A model generated the notes under the pieces. That model was not told the DNA's origin. It saw only the letters and a program-made list of their open reading frames with translations, and ran no database searches. The position numbers and the translations under genes are program-made. A DNA stretch of 64,000 nucleotides from Phakellia ventilabrum (Eukaryota > Porifera > Demospongiae > Axinellida > Axinellidae). This document shows positions 41,048 to 52,061 of this stretch, one piece after another. Every line of letters begins with the position of its first letter. Position 1 is the first letter of the stretch. The DNA lies in assembly GCA_963921505.1 (NCBI GenBank), contig OY997397.1, positions 3,986,501 through 4,050,500 on the forward strand, given 5' to 3'.

Positions 41048-42969
41048 TCAAATATTATCTTTCCGTCTCCAAAACCTTAGGATCAGAGTAACTATGGGAA
41101 GTGTAACTGCACTGTTCAAAAAGCCCCTGGCAGCTGTTGGGCCAAACCCACGCCAAAAAACTTTCAATCCATCAGTTCTGTAGCTCTGTACACAGCAGTC
41201 CACCGCACCTTTATACTTCGGTCGTTTTCCTGGGGCCCCGTCATCCTGATATCGAGTCTTTATGACATCCATTGGGTACCACAGCCATGTAATGACACCT
41301 GTTATGCCTCCAGCAAGAGATAGCTCAGCAACTCCCAATCTCTTCTCAGATGTATGGTGAAATTCTGCCATTTTTGCCGTAAGGAAGGTATAGGTACCAA
41401 AGTAAATGCCAAACTGCGGCACCTCACGAAACAAAGTCACCCACCACCCCCTGAACAGTCCTTTACGAAGTCCTTGTTCACGATAAACTTCTACTGTTTT
41501 CTCCAAAGGACCCTGGTAGTGCTCCATAAATGGAGCACTGGTTGCCTTGCCTTTTCCATTCATCTTCATTTTCCTCATCACCCATGATTCGTGCCGCTGT
41601 CCCTCCCCCTGCTTCTGCATTCTGATCTTTATCAACTCCATGGGACATGCGATGACAGTCTGGGCTCCACCAGCTATCATTCCAGAAAATCCATTCGCTA
41701 TGACCCTGGTGCTCAGAGAGCTTTCATCACTCACAGGCAGCCTCCGGTTGACATTGTCCTGCACTCCAAAAACAATTGCATTAATGAAGGCCTGGCCCAG
41801 AAGTGGATAAGTCATTCCTTTAAACAGGCCTCGTATCTATATCAGAAAGAGTACAAAAACAACTATAAAACATAGTATTGTGTCTATAGTGTTTCATAAC
41901 TTACCTTCTCTTTTTTCAAAATCTCAATAAACGAAGTAAGCCCATTACTGTGTGTCTTCTGTTCACCAGGTGATATCATCCGAATCTATGACAGAGATAT
42001 TGACACAAAGGGTTAATGCTAATTCTTGGTTTAACTGTTGACTGTTAATTTCTGCAGGGCTACATACCAGGGCATATAACTGTAGGGTAATTACGCTTTG
42101 CAAACAATGTAACTAAGTGGCATAGCTCTGAAATTACAGCATTTACTGTAAACTTGTTCTTCAACAATAAACAACAATAATATCTCAAAAAATAAACAAA
42201 AACCTGACCCACAAAATATCTTTTCTAGGTATTAGTGCCTGCAAACTGAAGGGAAAAAGTGTACTTATTACGTTTAAAGTGACCCAGCTTTAAAAAAGCC
42301 ATGTAACTAATTGGCAAATTGTACACATATCAGGAATGGACATTTGACACTGCATTTAATGCTATAACGATGTGAGTCACACTTTCAGGACTGTAACTCA
42401 GGAAAGCAAGACTCTGTTGATGTTACATGCAATGAACTCAAACTGCACATTTACATATAAATCCTTGTTGCTGCTAGATCTAGTTTGGAAGTTCATTGCA
42501 TGTAACATCAGTCTTGCTTCCTTGTAGTAACAGTTAACTGCACCTTGAAGAGGTGTGAATCAGTGCAATAACACTGGAATGCGTAATTCATCCTGTAATT
42601 TAATTAAGAAAGTGGCTACTATACATGCACTCCCTGTGAGTCCCCCAAAATCTAACCCCCCACATTGGCTGACATGTCACATGCAACACTGTACAATCAT
42701 TTAGTGGTAGTTCTACTGTGATATTGGAATGTGTTGAACTCAACAGTAATGAACACTGAATTATTAATCATTTATCTGGAGTGTTGTGCTCACCCTGATG
42801 GTGTCCAATGGATGGCTGGCTATTAGGCCACCGCAACCTTCAAGGAGAAGAATATTTGCTGTAGCTACTAGCATAGATAACAGAGTACGATATTATCTAC
42901 GCTACTACTAGCTACCATTGACTTACCTCCAAGGCAGCCGGCAATGAAACTCTGTACGTCCTTTCCCAT
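41048..42969 (-). CDS. SLC25A29-like: mitochondrial carrier, SLC25A29-like
   Basis: Six-helix inner-membrane carrier of the SLC25 family. Minus-strand exons: 42927..42969, 42794..42837, 41905..41985, 41048..41836, giving 318 aa. The three carrier signatures are present: HPLDTIR (repeat 1), CPMELIKIR (repeat 2) and YPMDVIKTR (repeat 3). Lines such as INAIVFGVQDN, CPMEL, FREVPQFGIYFGTY and GGITGVITWLWYPMDVIK resemble SLC25A29, the basic amino acid carrier, and its relatives SLC25A45/47/48. There is a lysine-rich insertion of about 20 residues after repeat 2 helix 3 (KMKMNGKGKATSAP) not usual for the family. The start (MGKDVQSFIAGCLGG) is only 13-14 residues before the first helix, as expected. 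Exact substrate cannot be read from sequence. Confidence 0.88.
42400..42525. repeat. inverted repeat in carrier intron
   Basis: GCAAGACTCTGTTGATGTTA followed by CATGCAATGAACT (about 42402-42435) is matched in inverse by AGTTCATTGCATGTAACATC followed by AGTCTTGCTTCC (42490-42521), with a spacer of about 55 nt. A foldback element remnant in the intron between carrier exons 2 and 3. Confidence 0.75.
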
Positions 42970-42984
42970 GATGCTACCACCGAC

Positions 42985-43007
42985 GTCTGGCCCGCGAGAC
43001 TAACCAA
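42985..43007. repeat. TAGTCTCGCGGGCCAGAC-type repeat, 16 bp upstream of carrier ATG
   Basis: GTCTGGCCCGCGAGACTA occurs here on the plus strand. The same 15-18 bp word occurs at about 50064, 50232, 60880, 60932 and 62178. Confidence 0.8.
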
Positions 43008-43094
43008 AATCTTGCTAGTAAAGATCGAACTACATGTAGGCGTTAGGGGGGTAGGTCTGGTCACGAGAATACGTGGGCGTGGTAACGGGTAATG

Positions 43095-43120
43095 CGCAAT
43101 TTGTTACGTCATGCACGTTA
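43095..43120. promoter_or_regulatory. CRE/ATF-like site upstream of the carrier gene
   Basis: TTACGTCA occurs about 130 bp upstream of the carrier start codon in a locally GC-richer stretch. It matches a CRE/ATF-type element, a motif that also occurs by chance. Confidence 0.25.
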
Positions 43121-43160
43121 TCATATCGATATCCGGCGCAGCGCGGACGTACCTAGTACC

Positions 43161-43237
43161 TAGCCCTTGTTCCCAGCCCCCCCCGCTTTATTCGGTTACA
43201 CGAAGCCGAAAAAAGCGGAGGCCTGGGGACGAGGCTA
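43161..43237. repeat. CTAGCCTCG-family foldback element
   Basis: It begins TAGCCCTTGTTCCCAGCC and ends GGCCTGGGGACGAGGCTA; the core CCGCTTTATTCGG pairs with CCGAAAAAAGCGG around TTACACGAAG. Confidence 0.82.
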
Positions 43238-43334
43238 GGGAAGTACCTAAATAATGAGTACAACCTCACATCCTGTGTGATCAATAGTACTAAGCCACGG
43301 ATGTTTTTAATACTGCATGGAAACCAGGAAGTAC

Positions 43335-43883
43335 CTACATGATTACTATACAACCGCACATCCGGTATGAATGTAAAGCACCACCACAGGAATCCATACT
43401 TATCAGACTGCAATTTCCTGTATTGCCTAGTGTTTGGTTACTAGTAATCAGTTGAATTACAGTATTCCACAAAGAGAGTGAGATTTTGAATTTTAAGGTT
43501 ACAACTGCTTTACTATACCCCAGTATATAGCTATAAATTGGAATGTTTTTCTCAAAATTGACATTTTCCCATACATAGCCAATACAGAAGCCATACATGT
43601 ACAGTGCAGGAAAATGGCAATCTTTATGAGTACTGATTTCTTCATTGTTTCTCTTCTGTAGTGCTGTCATGTAGCTAGCTACCGCTGATAACTGGGCCCT
43701 GCCTGTGCACGGTGGCATATGCTCCTCCAAAAAGAAGAGCCAAAGAAGACCCCAATGTGATGCGATGTGCATCAAAGTTTTGTCTCCACACATGTATAGA
43801 GGTTCTGCATTGACATTACTGGCATCTAGCAACATGTTATTTTCATACTCAATATTTTGAGTGCCAATAATGCTTGCATGCAT
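43335..43883 (-). pseudogene. possible ankyrin-repeat gene remnant
   Basis: A 182-aa minus-strand open frame contains NVNAEPLYMCGDKTLMHIAS followed by HWG and a leucine-rich stretch, resembling one ankyrin repeat (x-DVNA...G-x-TxLHxAAxxG-x-x). The remainder of the frame is not recognisable and no adjacent repeats or splice-linked exons were found. It is either a decayed fragment or a chance open frame. Confidence 0.22.
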
Positions 43884-44567
43884 GGACTACACAGAGTTGA
43901 GGCTGTTTGCAGTTTAGCTATCCGTCCATGAACTTCCTTAAAGTCCTGTTGAGATTGTCTGTGGAAGGCCTCACCTATACTCACAGAGCCCCCTCCTGCT
44001 CAGTCACAGTCTGACAGTGGAGGTACATTCACCTGGCACTGCTTACTACGTAGCTACTGCTGGCATAGATAAATATGGAGGTATATTATCTATGCTGCTG
44101 GACTCTCACTTGGTGTGCATATATACCTCATGAACGCGGGAACATATGCATGTAAAGATAGATTCTTGTAGTATAGTCATTATCAATACCCTCACAACGT
44201 ACAAAATTTTTCTGCATACACTTCCAACTTTCTGTTTCAGCATTTTCACTGAAATACAAACACGTGGAGTAGCTATATACCCTAGGTTTTTGACTGGGTA
44301 CAAAAGCCAGTTGGGAGGTTTATTATAATTGTATCATACAGTGATAGATTCAACTTAAGGTGCTGGTAATTCATATATCCTGATAATAGACTTTGAAAAT
44401 GTGGCTAGCTGGCCGCTTGCGTGTTTGGTCTCGTTCCTCGGCCATAGCTAATTATGTCTGCGAACGAGACAACGTGCTATTGTTCTATTGGCGTCGTCTT
44501 GTCGGGATGTGGTTGCTCGAGGCACCCCTGCACACTAATTTGGGGACTTTAAGGATTGTCCAGCGCC

Positions 44568-47500
44568 ATGGCTAGTACTCCAGCAATGCGACCACCAGAC
44601 ATTAACGGCCGGACTGTCGCTGCCCTAGTGCGGGAGGTATTTCCGTTCACAAAGGTACATGAGCGTAGCTAAGTTTAACCACAGATGCTTATAGGGATTT
44701 ACGCGCATGCAGTACCAGCTACTTTTACAGTAATTGTAATAAGGTATTATAGCTAAATGTGGCTGTCAACAGATAATTAATGTTTCACTGCTTGTAGTAA
44801 TGGCCCGGTCCGTTGCTACGCCTTCGTGTCACTTCTGTTCCAACATCTACCAGTGCAGCACAGGCTCAGAAAGAAAGGCTAAGTCCCTTGTACTCTGCTT
44901 GTAATAATTATAATGTGGTTGCATGTGGGTAACCTTTGTGTGCGCAAAATCATCTAGCCCACAACTTTTTACTAGGTATGACTGAGTAAATTGAACTTGA
45001 ACTCAGAACTCAAACTCAAGAATCAAACTTTTCCTTGTATTATAGCTACTCAGGCAGGGTACTACTTATCATAACAAGGCCACTTCAGTTGTGATAATAT
45101 GTTTTCCGGATCCAACCAACCCAAACTATATGTGTTGCAGTTCATTGGTGGCTGTAGCTGCCACTAAAGAGAATGTTATACGAGTGTGGCATCTAAGACT
45201 TGTGATTAGTGCTTCACAACCAGACACATGATAGGCACTAAGTTATGTAGCCACTTGTGGGTTTTCCCACATAAGACGCAACAATATTTACCAAGCCTAA
45301 TAACAGCTGGTCCAAGGAAGCGCACAATATTGTAGCCTTATAGTTATTGAAATGTATGTGATATTTTAGTACGCCAAGGATGGAGTGAATAAGTTATAAT
45401 AACTGCAGGAATTTCCGCTGTCCAAGAATTGGTGAATAGTAAGATTGTCTATACACTTTACGAGTCTTTACAGGCCTTTCAACTTGTCAGTTTGCAATGT
45501 GCATCCCAGTCATGGGGCATTCAGCCTTTTCACTGCACAATTGGCCCCTTGGTTTCTAGGAGAGTACTGTTACAGTAGCTATATCCTGTCCACAATCTTC
45601 CCACAGTCCATTAAATTCATGCACAACATTGCAGAATTATGCATCTTTGACTACTACCCGTTAAGATGAGCCCTTTTCATTATGTTCATATGATTGTGAG
45701 TGCTACAAATTTATAACTGAGCACTGAATGGATGACCCCTGAATACTGCATCTGATTAATTGGATACACTTGTATCACTGAACCAAGTATTCAGCCGAAA
45801 TTTCAGTGAGGCTATACATGCACAGACGAATGGAAATGTAGCCACAGACAGAGCAGTGGCTTACCAGGCTTTCCTACATTAATTTCTAGTAATTTGTGAT
45901 AACCACCAACTAACTAACAGATAACCACCAACTACCAGCCCTACTGTAGCTTTCTCAAAGTTTGAATGACAGCAGTCATATTCAAACGTCAGTAAGAGTG
46001 TATGGAGATGACATTATCATGAATCATGGCATTTTTAGTATATTCCTGAATATGCAACCCTCGTTCGGGATTTATCAAAGCTGCAAGCGTCTTCTGATCT
46101 CTTGACCTTGTGGAATACTAAAACTAAATAGATTAACTGTAGCATATTCTGATGATGGGGTCAAAACATTACCGAGTCTTTCATATTACCCAGTTACATT
46201 TAACAATCACCACTATTATAGAAGTCTTCAGTGAAGTCACAGGCTTGATGGGGAAGTTTACGGAACACTTTCAATTTTATGTTGTATGTATAGCTACACT
46301 ATACGTCTATAGTAATTACGTAATAATGGTGCATTGCCAACAGACAGCCCAGTATTTTTGAAAGGTACAAATTGTGTAGTCAGTTTCCAGTAATGATTAT
46401 TATCGTTTGTTTTTCTCCTTGAAGGTGGAGGAGGGATCTGTGAAGCAGTTTCCAAGTTATGATGACAGAAACTTCTATTTTCGAGGCACTTTATGTGATA
46501 CTATTGTGCCCAGCTATAGTGAAAAAGTCAAGGAAAATGAGCTCAGTCTAGAAGAGTTTGTGTTAAAGATAAACTCTACAGCATTCATTCCATGGAAAGT
46601 CATCAGCTCCCTGAACAATGTTATGAATCACTTGAGAGGCAAGGGTCTCCAATGTCCCTATCCAGTGACGAGCAGAGATGGAAGGCAGTTGGAAATCTTC
46701 AGCGAGAGTCAGCTTTTGAAGAATGAAGGCAATCATGGAACAAGTGACAAAGAGAGGGAGTTTGGTATTCGTGTCCTGGTCTTCCTTCCTGGAGAATTGC
46801 TGGACACGATTGATAGAGTCCACATCACACCAAAGCTCACGTATGAGACTGGGAGATACATTGGGAGTCTTGATGCTGCACTTCGGGTATGGTATTACTC
46901 TCCTCTCTGAACTCCATACAGTTATTGTATTTTGTAGGATATAAAATTAGGGAAATAGTGATGTCCAAAAATTTGTTATTTGTGCTATAGTAGTCGGAAC
47001 TATTTGGGCTAGTAGATATATATAAGCATTCCTTAGCTCTATATAATAGCCTACCACCATGCATATAGACAATATAGAACTTGCATACCACAATAAATCT
47101 AACTTAAATACAGACGAGGTTCCATCTTAAGTAATGTAAAAGGTTAATAGATGGCTAATCATAATGTAAATATATTTCAGGTGAGGGGATAAAGCAGTTC
47201 TGCAAACCTCATGTGCTTCATCTACCTTGATAAAGGCTAAATTCTTAGGTCATTGTATTTTGAAGATAATCGTGAAAATAATGCATGTGAATATTGCCAC
47301 ACACCCCAAGCTGGCTAGCTAGGCACTTGTGAAATTAGCTGGCTAGTGTATTCCCAACTTCCGTAGCTACACAGCCAATACTGACAGCTACTTTGTTCTT
47401 ACAGTATGTTTATGTAGTGAATGGATGGCATTCCTTTCATGCCTAGCTAGTGCCGAGGAGCTGTTTTGTAATTGTGTCCTTATACAGGAGTAATTTATAA

Positions 47501-48407
47501 GCAGAGCTCACATATACACCATCTGATCACTGTGAAGTGTTTTGCAATTCATTAAGTAGAGCTGAAGAACAGCTCTTACAGTGTAGCCATTCTACTTCGT
47601 GAGTACATTAATAGCATTCTACTCCCTCAAATGTTGGCCAATGTTGTCCCCTAGCGGTCTTTTAATTATATAATATGCATCACTCTCTGTGATAACTCTA
47701 AGGTGCATAATCCGTCGACATCTGGCCTGATATTAAGGTCGATGGTCCCCCAGTACCCATTTTAATATGTCATTGTATTCCCTCACTTTCATACTCAGGA
47801 TTTCCCTCACCCTACAACTTTATCCCGAGAGCTCTATTGGGACCTCAAACACTTTCTTAGCCTGAGGAGTCTTCTGCCTTTTGTTGAAGATTCAAAGAAG
47901 AGAAGCATGGCTGAAATGGTTTTTAGGAACTTTAAGGAACATGTGTTCCCAAAGCTTACATCACTGAGACAGGGCATAATTCACGGTGATGCCAATGGTC
48001 TAAACATCATCGCTGCAAAGCAAAATGGCAGCTACAAGATATCAGGTATCATCGACTTTGGTGACTGTGTGCATACGTGCTACATATTTGAACTTGCAAT
48101 AATGCTTGCTTATGCAATGGTAGAGAATGAAAATCCATTGCAGCTCTCTTGTCCGATGCTGTCTGGCTATTTACAGGCTTTTCCCATGAGTGAAGAGGAA
48201 CTGGACTGCCTCTATTACTGTGTCCTCGCTCGACTGTGTCAGTCTGCTGTGGTTGGTGAACACAAATTCAAACAGGAGCCTTGGAATACTTATCTCCTGA
48301 CCACTCCTGCAAAGGCCTGGCGTGTGATGGAAGTGATTTTTGCTACCACAAAGGATGAAGTAGATAGGTTATGGACTCATGCAATAAAAATGCAGAGTGA
48401 ATGCTAA
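44568..48407 (+). CDS. HYKK-like: hydroxylysine kinase-like protein (APH-type phosphotransferase)
   Basis: Member of the aminoglycoside-phosphotransferase-fold family most like HYKK (AGPHD1), which uses GTP to phosphorylate 5-hydroxylysine in lysine/collagen breakdown. Exons: 44568..44654, 46425..46886, 47799..48407, 385 aa (human about 373), all introns phase 0. Landmarks: FPSYDDRNFYF (family PSYDDxNF), VLKINST (lysine of the N-lobe), IIHGDANGLNII with catalytic Asp about residue 247 and Asn about 252, and GIIDFGD with metal-binding Asp about 269. The C-terminal half (FELAIMLAYAM, CQSAV) is also typical. The start MASTPAMRPPDINGRTVAALV is supported by a near-identical core in a second paralogue at 62.3 kb. 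Substrate is inferred from family, not shown. Confidence 0.9.
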
Positions 48408-49769
48408 CTAAGTGGACTCAGTTATTATAATACCATATTATATATATGTACATATTATAATGCTATAGCCGCAGCAGTCTCTTTTAGCATCTTTTCTTAG
48501 AATAGTGATAGAAATGAAGAGCACAATGTTAAAAATGACGGGTTAAACTTTAACACCCTCATGTTCACGGTTAAGTTACTGAAAGATTTCAAGGGCTCCA
48601 GAAGCTGTAGTTTACAGTAGTTTACAATAAGTAAATGACTTATTAATTTAGACTTTTGTAGATGAACCATTGTAGACTGTAGCTAGCTATAGTTTCTGTA
48701 CTGAGTTGAAAGTTGTAGACGTGATTGGTTCATCTACAGCAGTTACAGCACAGTAAGCATCCAATCAAGTTTACACATTGGAAACTAGCTAGCTACGTAA
48801 TAGACAACTTCTGATTCAGAAGCTGTGTTTCTTAATTCATGCATGAAGCTTCTCACATGTACCGTGTTTATTGTTAATAGCTACCCCATTTGGAATGATG
48901 AAATTACAGGGTTTTTTTCTGGACCAGTATAATGAATAATGATATGTAGTAATTATATCATCTGCGGTAACATACATGTAGCTACGTATACTGCGGTAGG
49001 TAATGCACATTTAGGAGTTGATCACAACTCTGGTTGCATGGGTGCAACAATGTTTTAATTAGCTATAGCTACACTAGTTAGTATATCATGACATAGCTAC
49101 TGAAAAATAGTTGATGATATTAAATAGCTCAGTTAGCTAGATGGACCCTACCAAATGAAACTTGTCAAATGTAGCCTACCTGAACTGGCAGCTATCAGTG
49201 ATTGCGGGGGGAATGGACGGAACAGTAGCTATTCTGCAGCAGTGTGATAGGTTAGGGCTTTTACACACCCAATTCCTACACTTTGGAATTCCCTATAATA
49301 CAACCTGAAACAGCATGTTTACCATCCCTGTAGCAGACTACTTGGGTAGTCCAATGGGGATTAATGAAAAAATGTATGGCACATTTTACGTCAACATTCT
49401 GTAACAGCATGTTGGAGCACATTCCAATGGCAGCTGGAATGGATTCAGCGGCTGATCCAGCAATACCACCCCAGTATCCTGTCTCAACCATCCAATGTAG
49501 GATATAGCACTACACACTCTGAAACGGCAGTGAATATATCAGAAGGCTGGTAGGTGATAATAGTCACGTGATCATTGCGCTAGTACAAGTCTCACAGACT
49601 CACTGCATCAATAAAGATCTTCCTAACAGTCCTTGGCTTTAGGATGCTCTTGAGGACTCTTTTCACCAGCACTTTAGTCTCGTTCCCAGGCCACACACCT
49701 GACACTAGAACTCATGTAGTCACGCGTTTCAACCTGAGTAGCTACCAATGTCCAGAACGTGTTGGTACA

Positions 49770-50005
49770 GTTATACATAGTATAGTTATACTGTATAACT
49801 GACGCAATGTATAATTACAGTATAACATGTGTCTAATATGCATTTTATACAATGTTCAGTACACATGTACTTGCATGTATTATTATGCAGTTATACAGTT
49901 ATACGATGATACAGATGCAACGTACAAACACATTATATTTTATAAGTGTATTTATACGGTCTAAGTATAATTCAATGTTATACAGTTATACTGTATATTT
50001 GAGTA
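49770..50005. repeat. AT-rich palindromic cluster (GTTATACWGTATAAC)
   Basis: Repeated CAGTTATAC, TATACTGTATAAC and TTATACAGTTATAC words in both orientations over about 235 bp. The stretch could form several alternative hairpins. It may be a degraded repeat. Confidence 0.5.
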
Positions 50006-50665
50006 TATTTGAGTATAATCCTTGAAAATGTCCAATCCTGCACACTTATGACTCACACGCCAGAGTCTGGCCCGCGAGACTAAGCACACTTAACGATGCC
50101 AAACAAACCATCAAATCATCACTGGTAAGGCATGTCAGTTATGCGTGTGCAATAGAATCATCATGTTCCTGCCAAATTTGGGTCGATCAGGCTGGTTCTG
50201 AGCAACAGTTACGCAGTATGTCTATGGCTAGCTGGCCCGCGAGACTACGCGTTTCCCTGGTCACCGGCTGCGATACCCGGCGTTTTTTCGTCACCTGGCA
50301 ATTACAACTCGGGTGAGTCAGTCTTGAATGAGATGATAAGATATGCTCCAACTTCCAAGTATTAACTGTAGGACGGAGTATTATTGGATTAGGCCTCAGC
50401 AGAGCTGTTTCTCATCCACCACAGACTTCTCCCACTCAAAAATTTAAACAGTGCAGCATATACAGTTACGTGAGCTAGCCTATTTAAGGGGCCTTGAAAA
50501 ACACTACCAAAAACAGAGTATTGGAGGATCTCTTCTGTGCATAAACATGACTCTTATTCGCTGTGTTTTATAGCTTGTATTTGTTATTTTACTGCGGCCT
50601 GCTCACACTGATTTCCGACCATTTCCAGGTTACTTATAATCATGGGGTACTTTTTATCAAGGTTA

Positions 50666-50697
50666 AACAGCCCTACTACTACAGTAGTAGGGCTGTT
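50666..50697. repeat. perfect short hairpin
   Basis: AACAGCCCTACTACT, a 2-nt loop, then its exact complement AGTAGTAGGGCTGTT. No T-run follows, and terminators of this kind are not expected in an animal genome. Confidence 0.85.
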
Positions 50698-51084
50698 CTT
50701 ACGGATGAGCACTCTTTCTTCTGGTGATGCATGAATCTCCGAGTGCTTGAGCATTAACTATGATTATCATGCCTATATTATCACTATTCATGTTGAAATC
50801 ACTCACACTTGCACTATTAATTTTGTTGTTTAATGGTACTTATATTCATTGGGTACTTATGTTTGTGTGGCTATGACTTTCAGGAAAAGGGTAGTAACTG
50901 CGTCGATAGGTACTTATATTAGTGAGGTACTTGTAAATGATGGGTACTTATGCTCCAGAGTATATGGTAACAAATCAATACTTGCACAACTGTGGTTTTG
51001 TATTATTGGAGCATTCGTGATGGCTGTGCTCCCTGCAGACTGAACTACCATTGACCAAACATAGGCGACTGTACAGTTCGTCAT

Positions 51085-51302
51085 TTGGCTTCACAGTCGT
51101 TGCTATTTCAATAATTAGCTGCATCACATGACTTTTACACAATAGTTGGCTCTGTAAAAATTCCTACACAGTACACAAAATCCGTGCAAACATTGCCTGA
51201 CTCTCTCCTCTCTCTTTTTTATTTTCTGAATTTTCCGACAGGACTCTTGTAGCTATATGGGATGCATGTGGAAGATCTGGGAACGAGACTAGCCACACAG
51301 TT
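51085..51302 (+). promoter_or_regulatory. 5' flank of the Kelch-kinase gene, duplicated at 2990..3215
   Basis: This block lies about 0.8-1.0 kb upstream of the start codon. It is shared, in the same order, with the sequence next to kinase copy 2. It ends at ...CACACAGTTAGAGAAGTT, where the copy switches to last-exon sequence. Because the Kelch-kinase ATG follows a 3' splice site-like CCCTCCAG, an upstream non-coding exon is likely, and this block may hold it or the promoter. Role is inferred. Confidence 0.5.
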
Positions 51303-52061
51303 AGAGAAGTTTCCCAACTGCGTGGTCTAATGCAGTCCAGACTATACCCACACCCCGTTCTGTTTTAGTGTGGCCTGGGAATGGCTATATATTTAGCTAT
51401 ATCTCTTTTTGAGATCATAAGATATCTCATGTTTTAGCAGAGGGAAGAGGTTTTTGCACAGCGATAGTTGATCACATAAGTTCCAAGCTGTTCTATGATC
51501 ACTCATAGAATCAGCTACTCTCTTGCCTTCTGTGCACAGTAAATGTGTGTTCCCACTTTTCTAGTCCTGTAATTAGGGCCTGTGCTCACCCCCTTGCCTA
51601 ACGAGGAAGCAAATAGAGGAGACTAACTCACTCCCTTGCAGATCTAGCTAATCATGCGACTAATATGGAATTCCAAATCTATGGCTAGTCAGTTTGCGAT
51701 TGTTGGAAACGAGATCGTTCTCCTCTTCATAAATAAGTTATAGAACCCTGAAGGGTGTTGTTTAACTGATTGATACAATTAGGTTGTCATGATTACGTAT
51801 GTACATAGTTGAACCCCACAGCACTTCAAAGGCTAGTCTATTACCTGTCACGGATCACTTTAGATTTTGCTACACATCCATGATCATATTGAAGCTCACT
51901 CTGCCATTTTACGCTGTCTATAGCTAATGCAAGCACCCTGGGGAAAAGGAAGTCCCAGAACTATAATCCTGGAACTCATTTTTAACTGTAACATACTTGT
52001 CGTAATTAAACTATAGAAATTACATTTTCATGCTACTACTGCCCTCCAGGTGTTGAGCTAC

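Larger units (their letters stand above)
48408..51084. other. intergenic region, no gene recognised
   Basis: About 2.7 kb. It contains two copies of the GGCCCGCGAGACTA word (50061-50084, 50231-50248), palindromic AT-rich repeats (49770-50005) and a perfect 15-bp-arm hairpin (50666-50697). A 71-aa minus-strand open frame at 49276..49491 looks somewhat protein-like but has no recognisable motif or splice context. Confidence 0.45.

Noticed and set aside
49276-49491. 71-aa minus-strand frame as a gene
   Set aside because: Composition is plausible but there is no motif, no splice context and no neighbouring exon.
50666-50697. Hairpin as a transcription terminator
   Set aside because: No T-run follows, no gene ends here, and intrinsic terminators are not used by animal RNA polymerase II.
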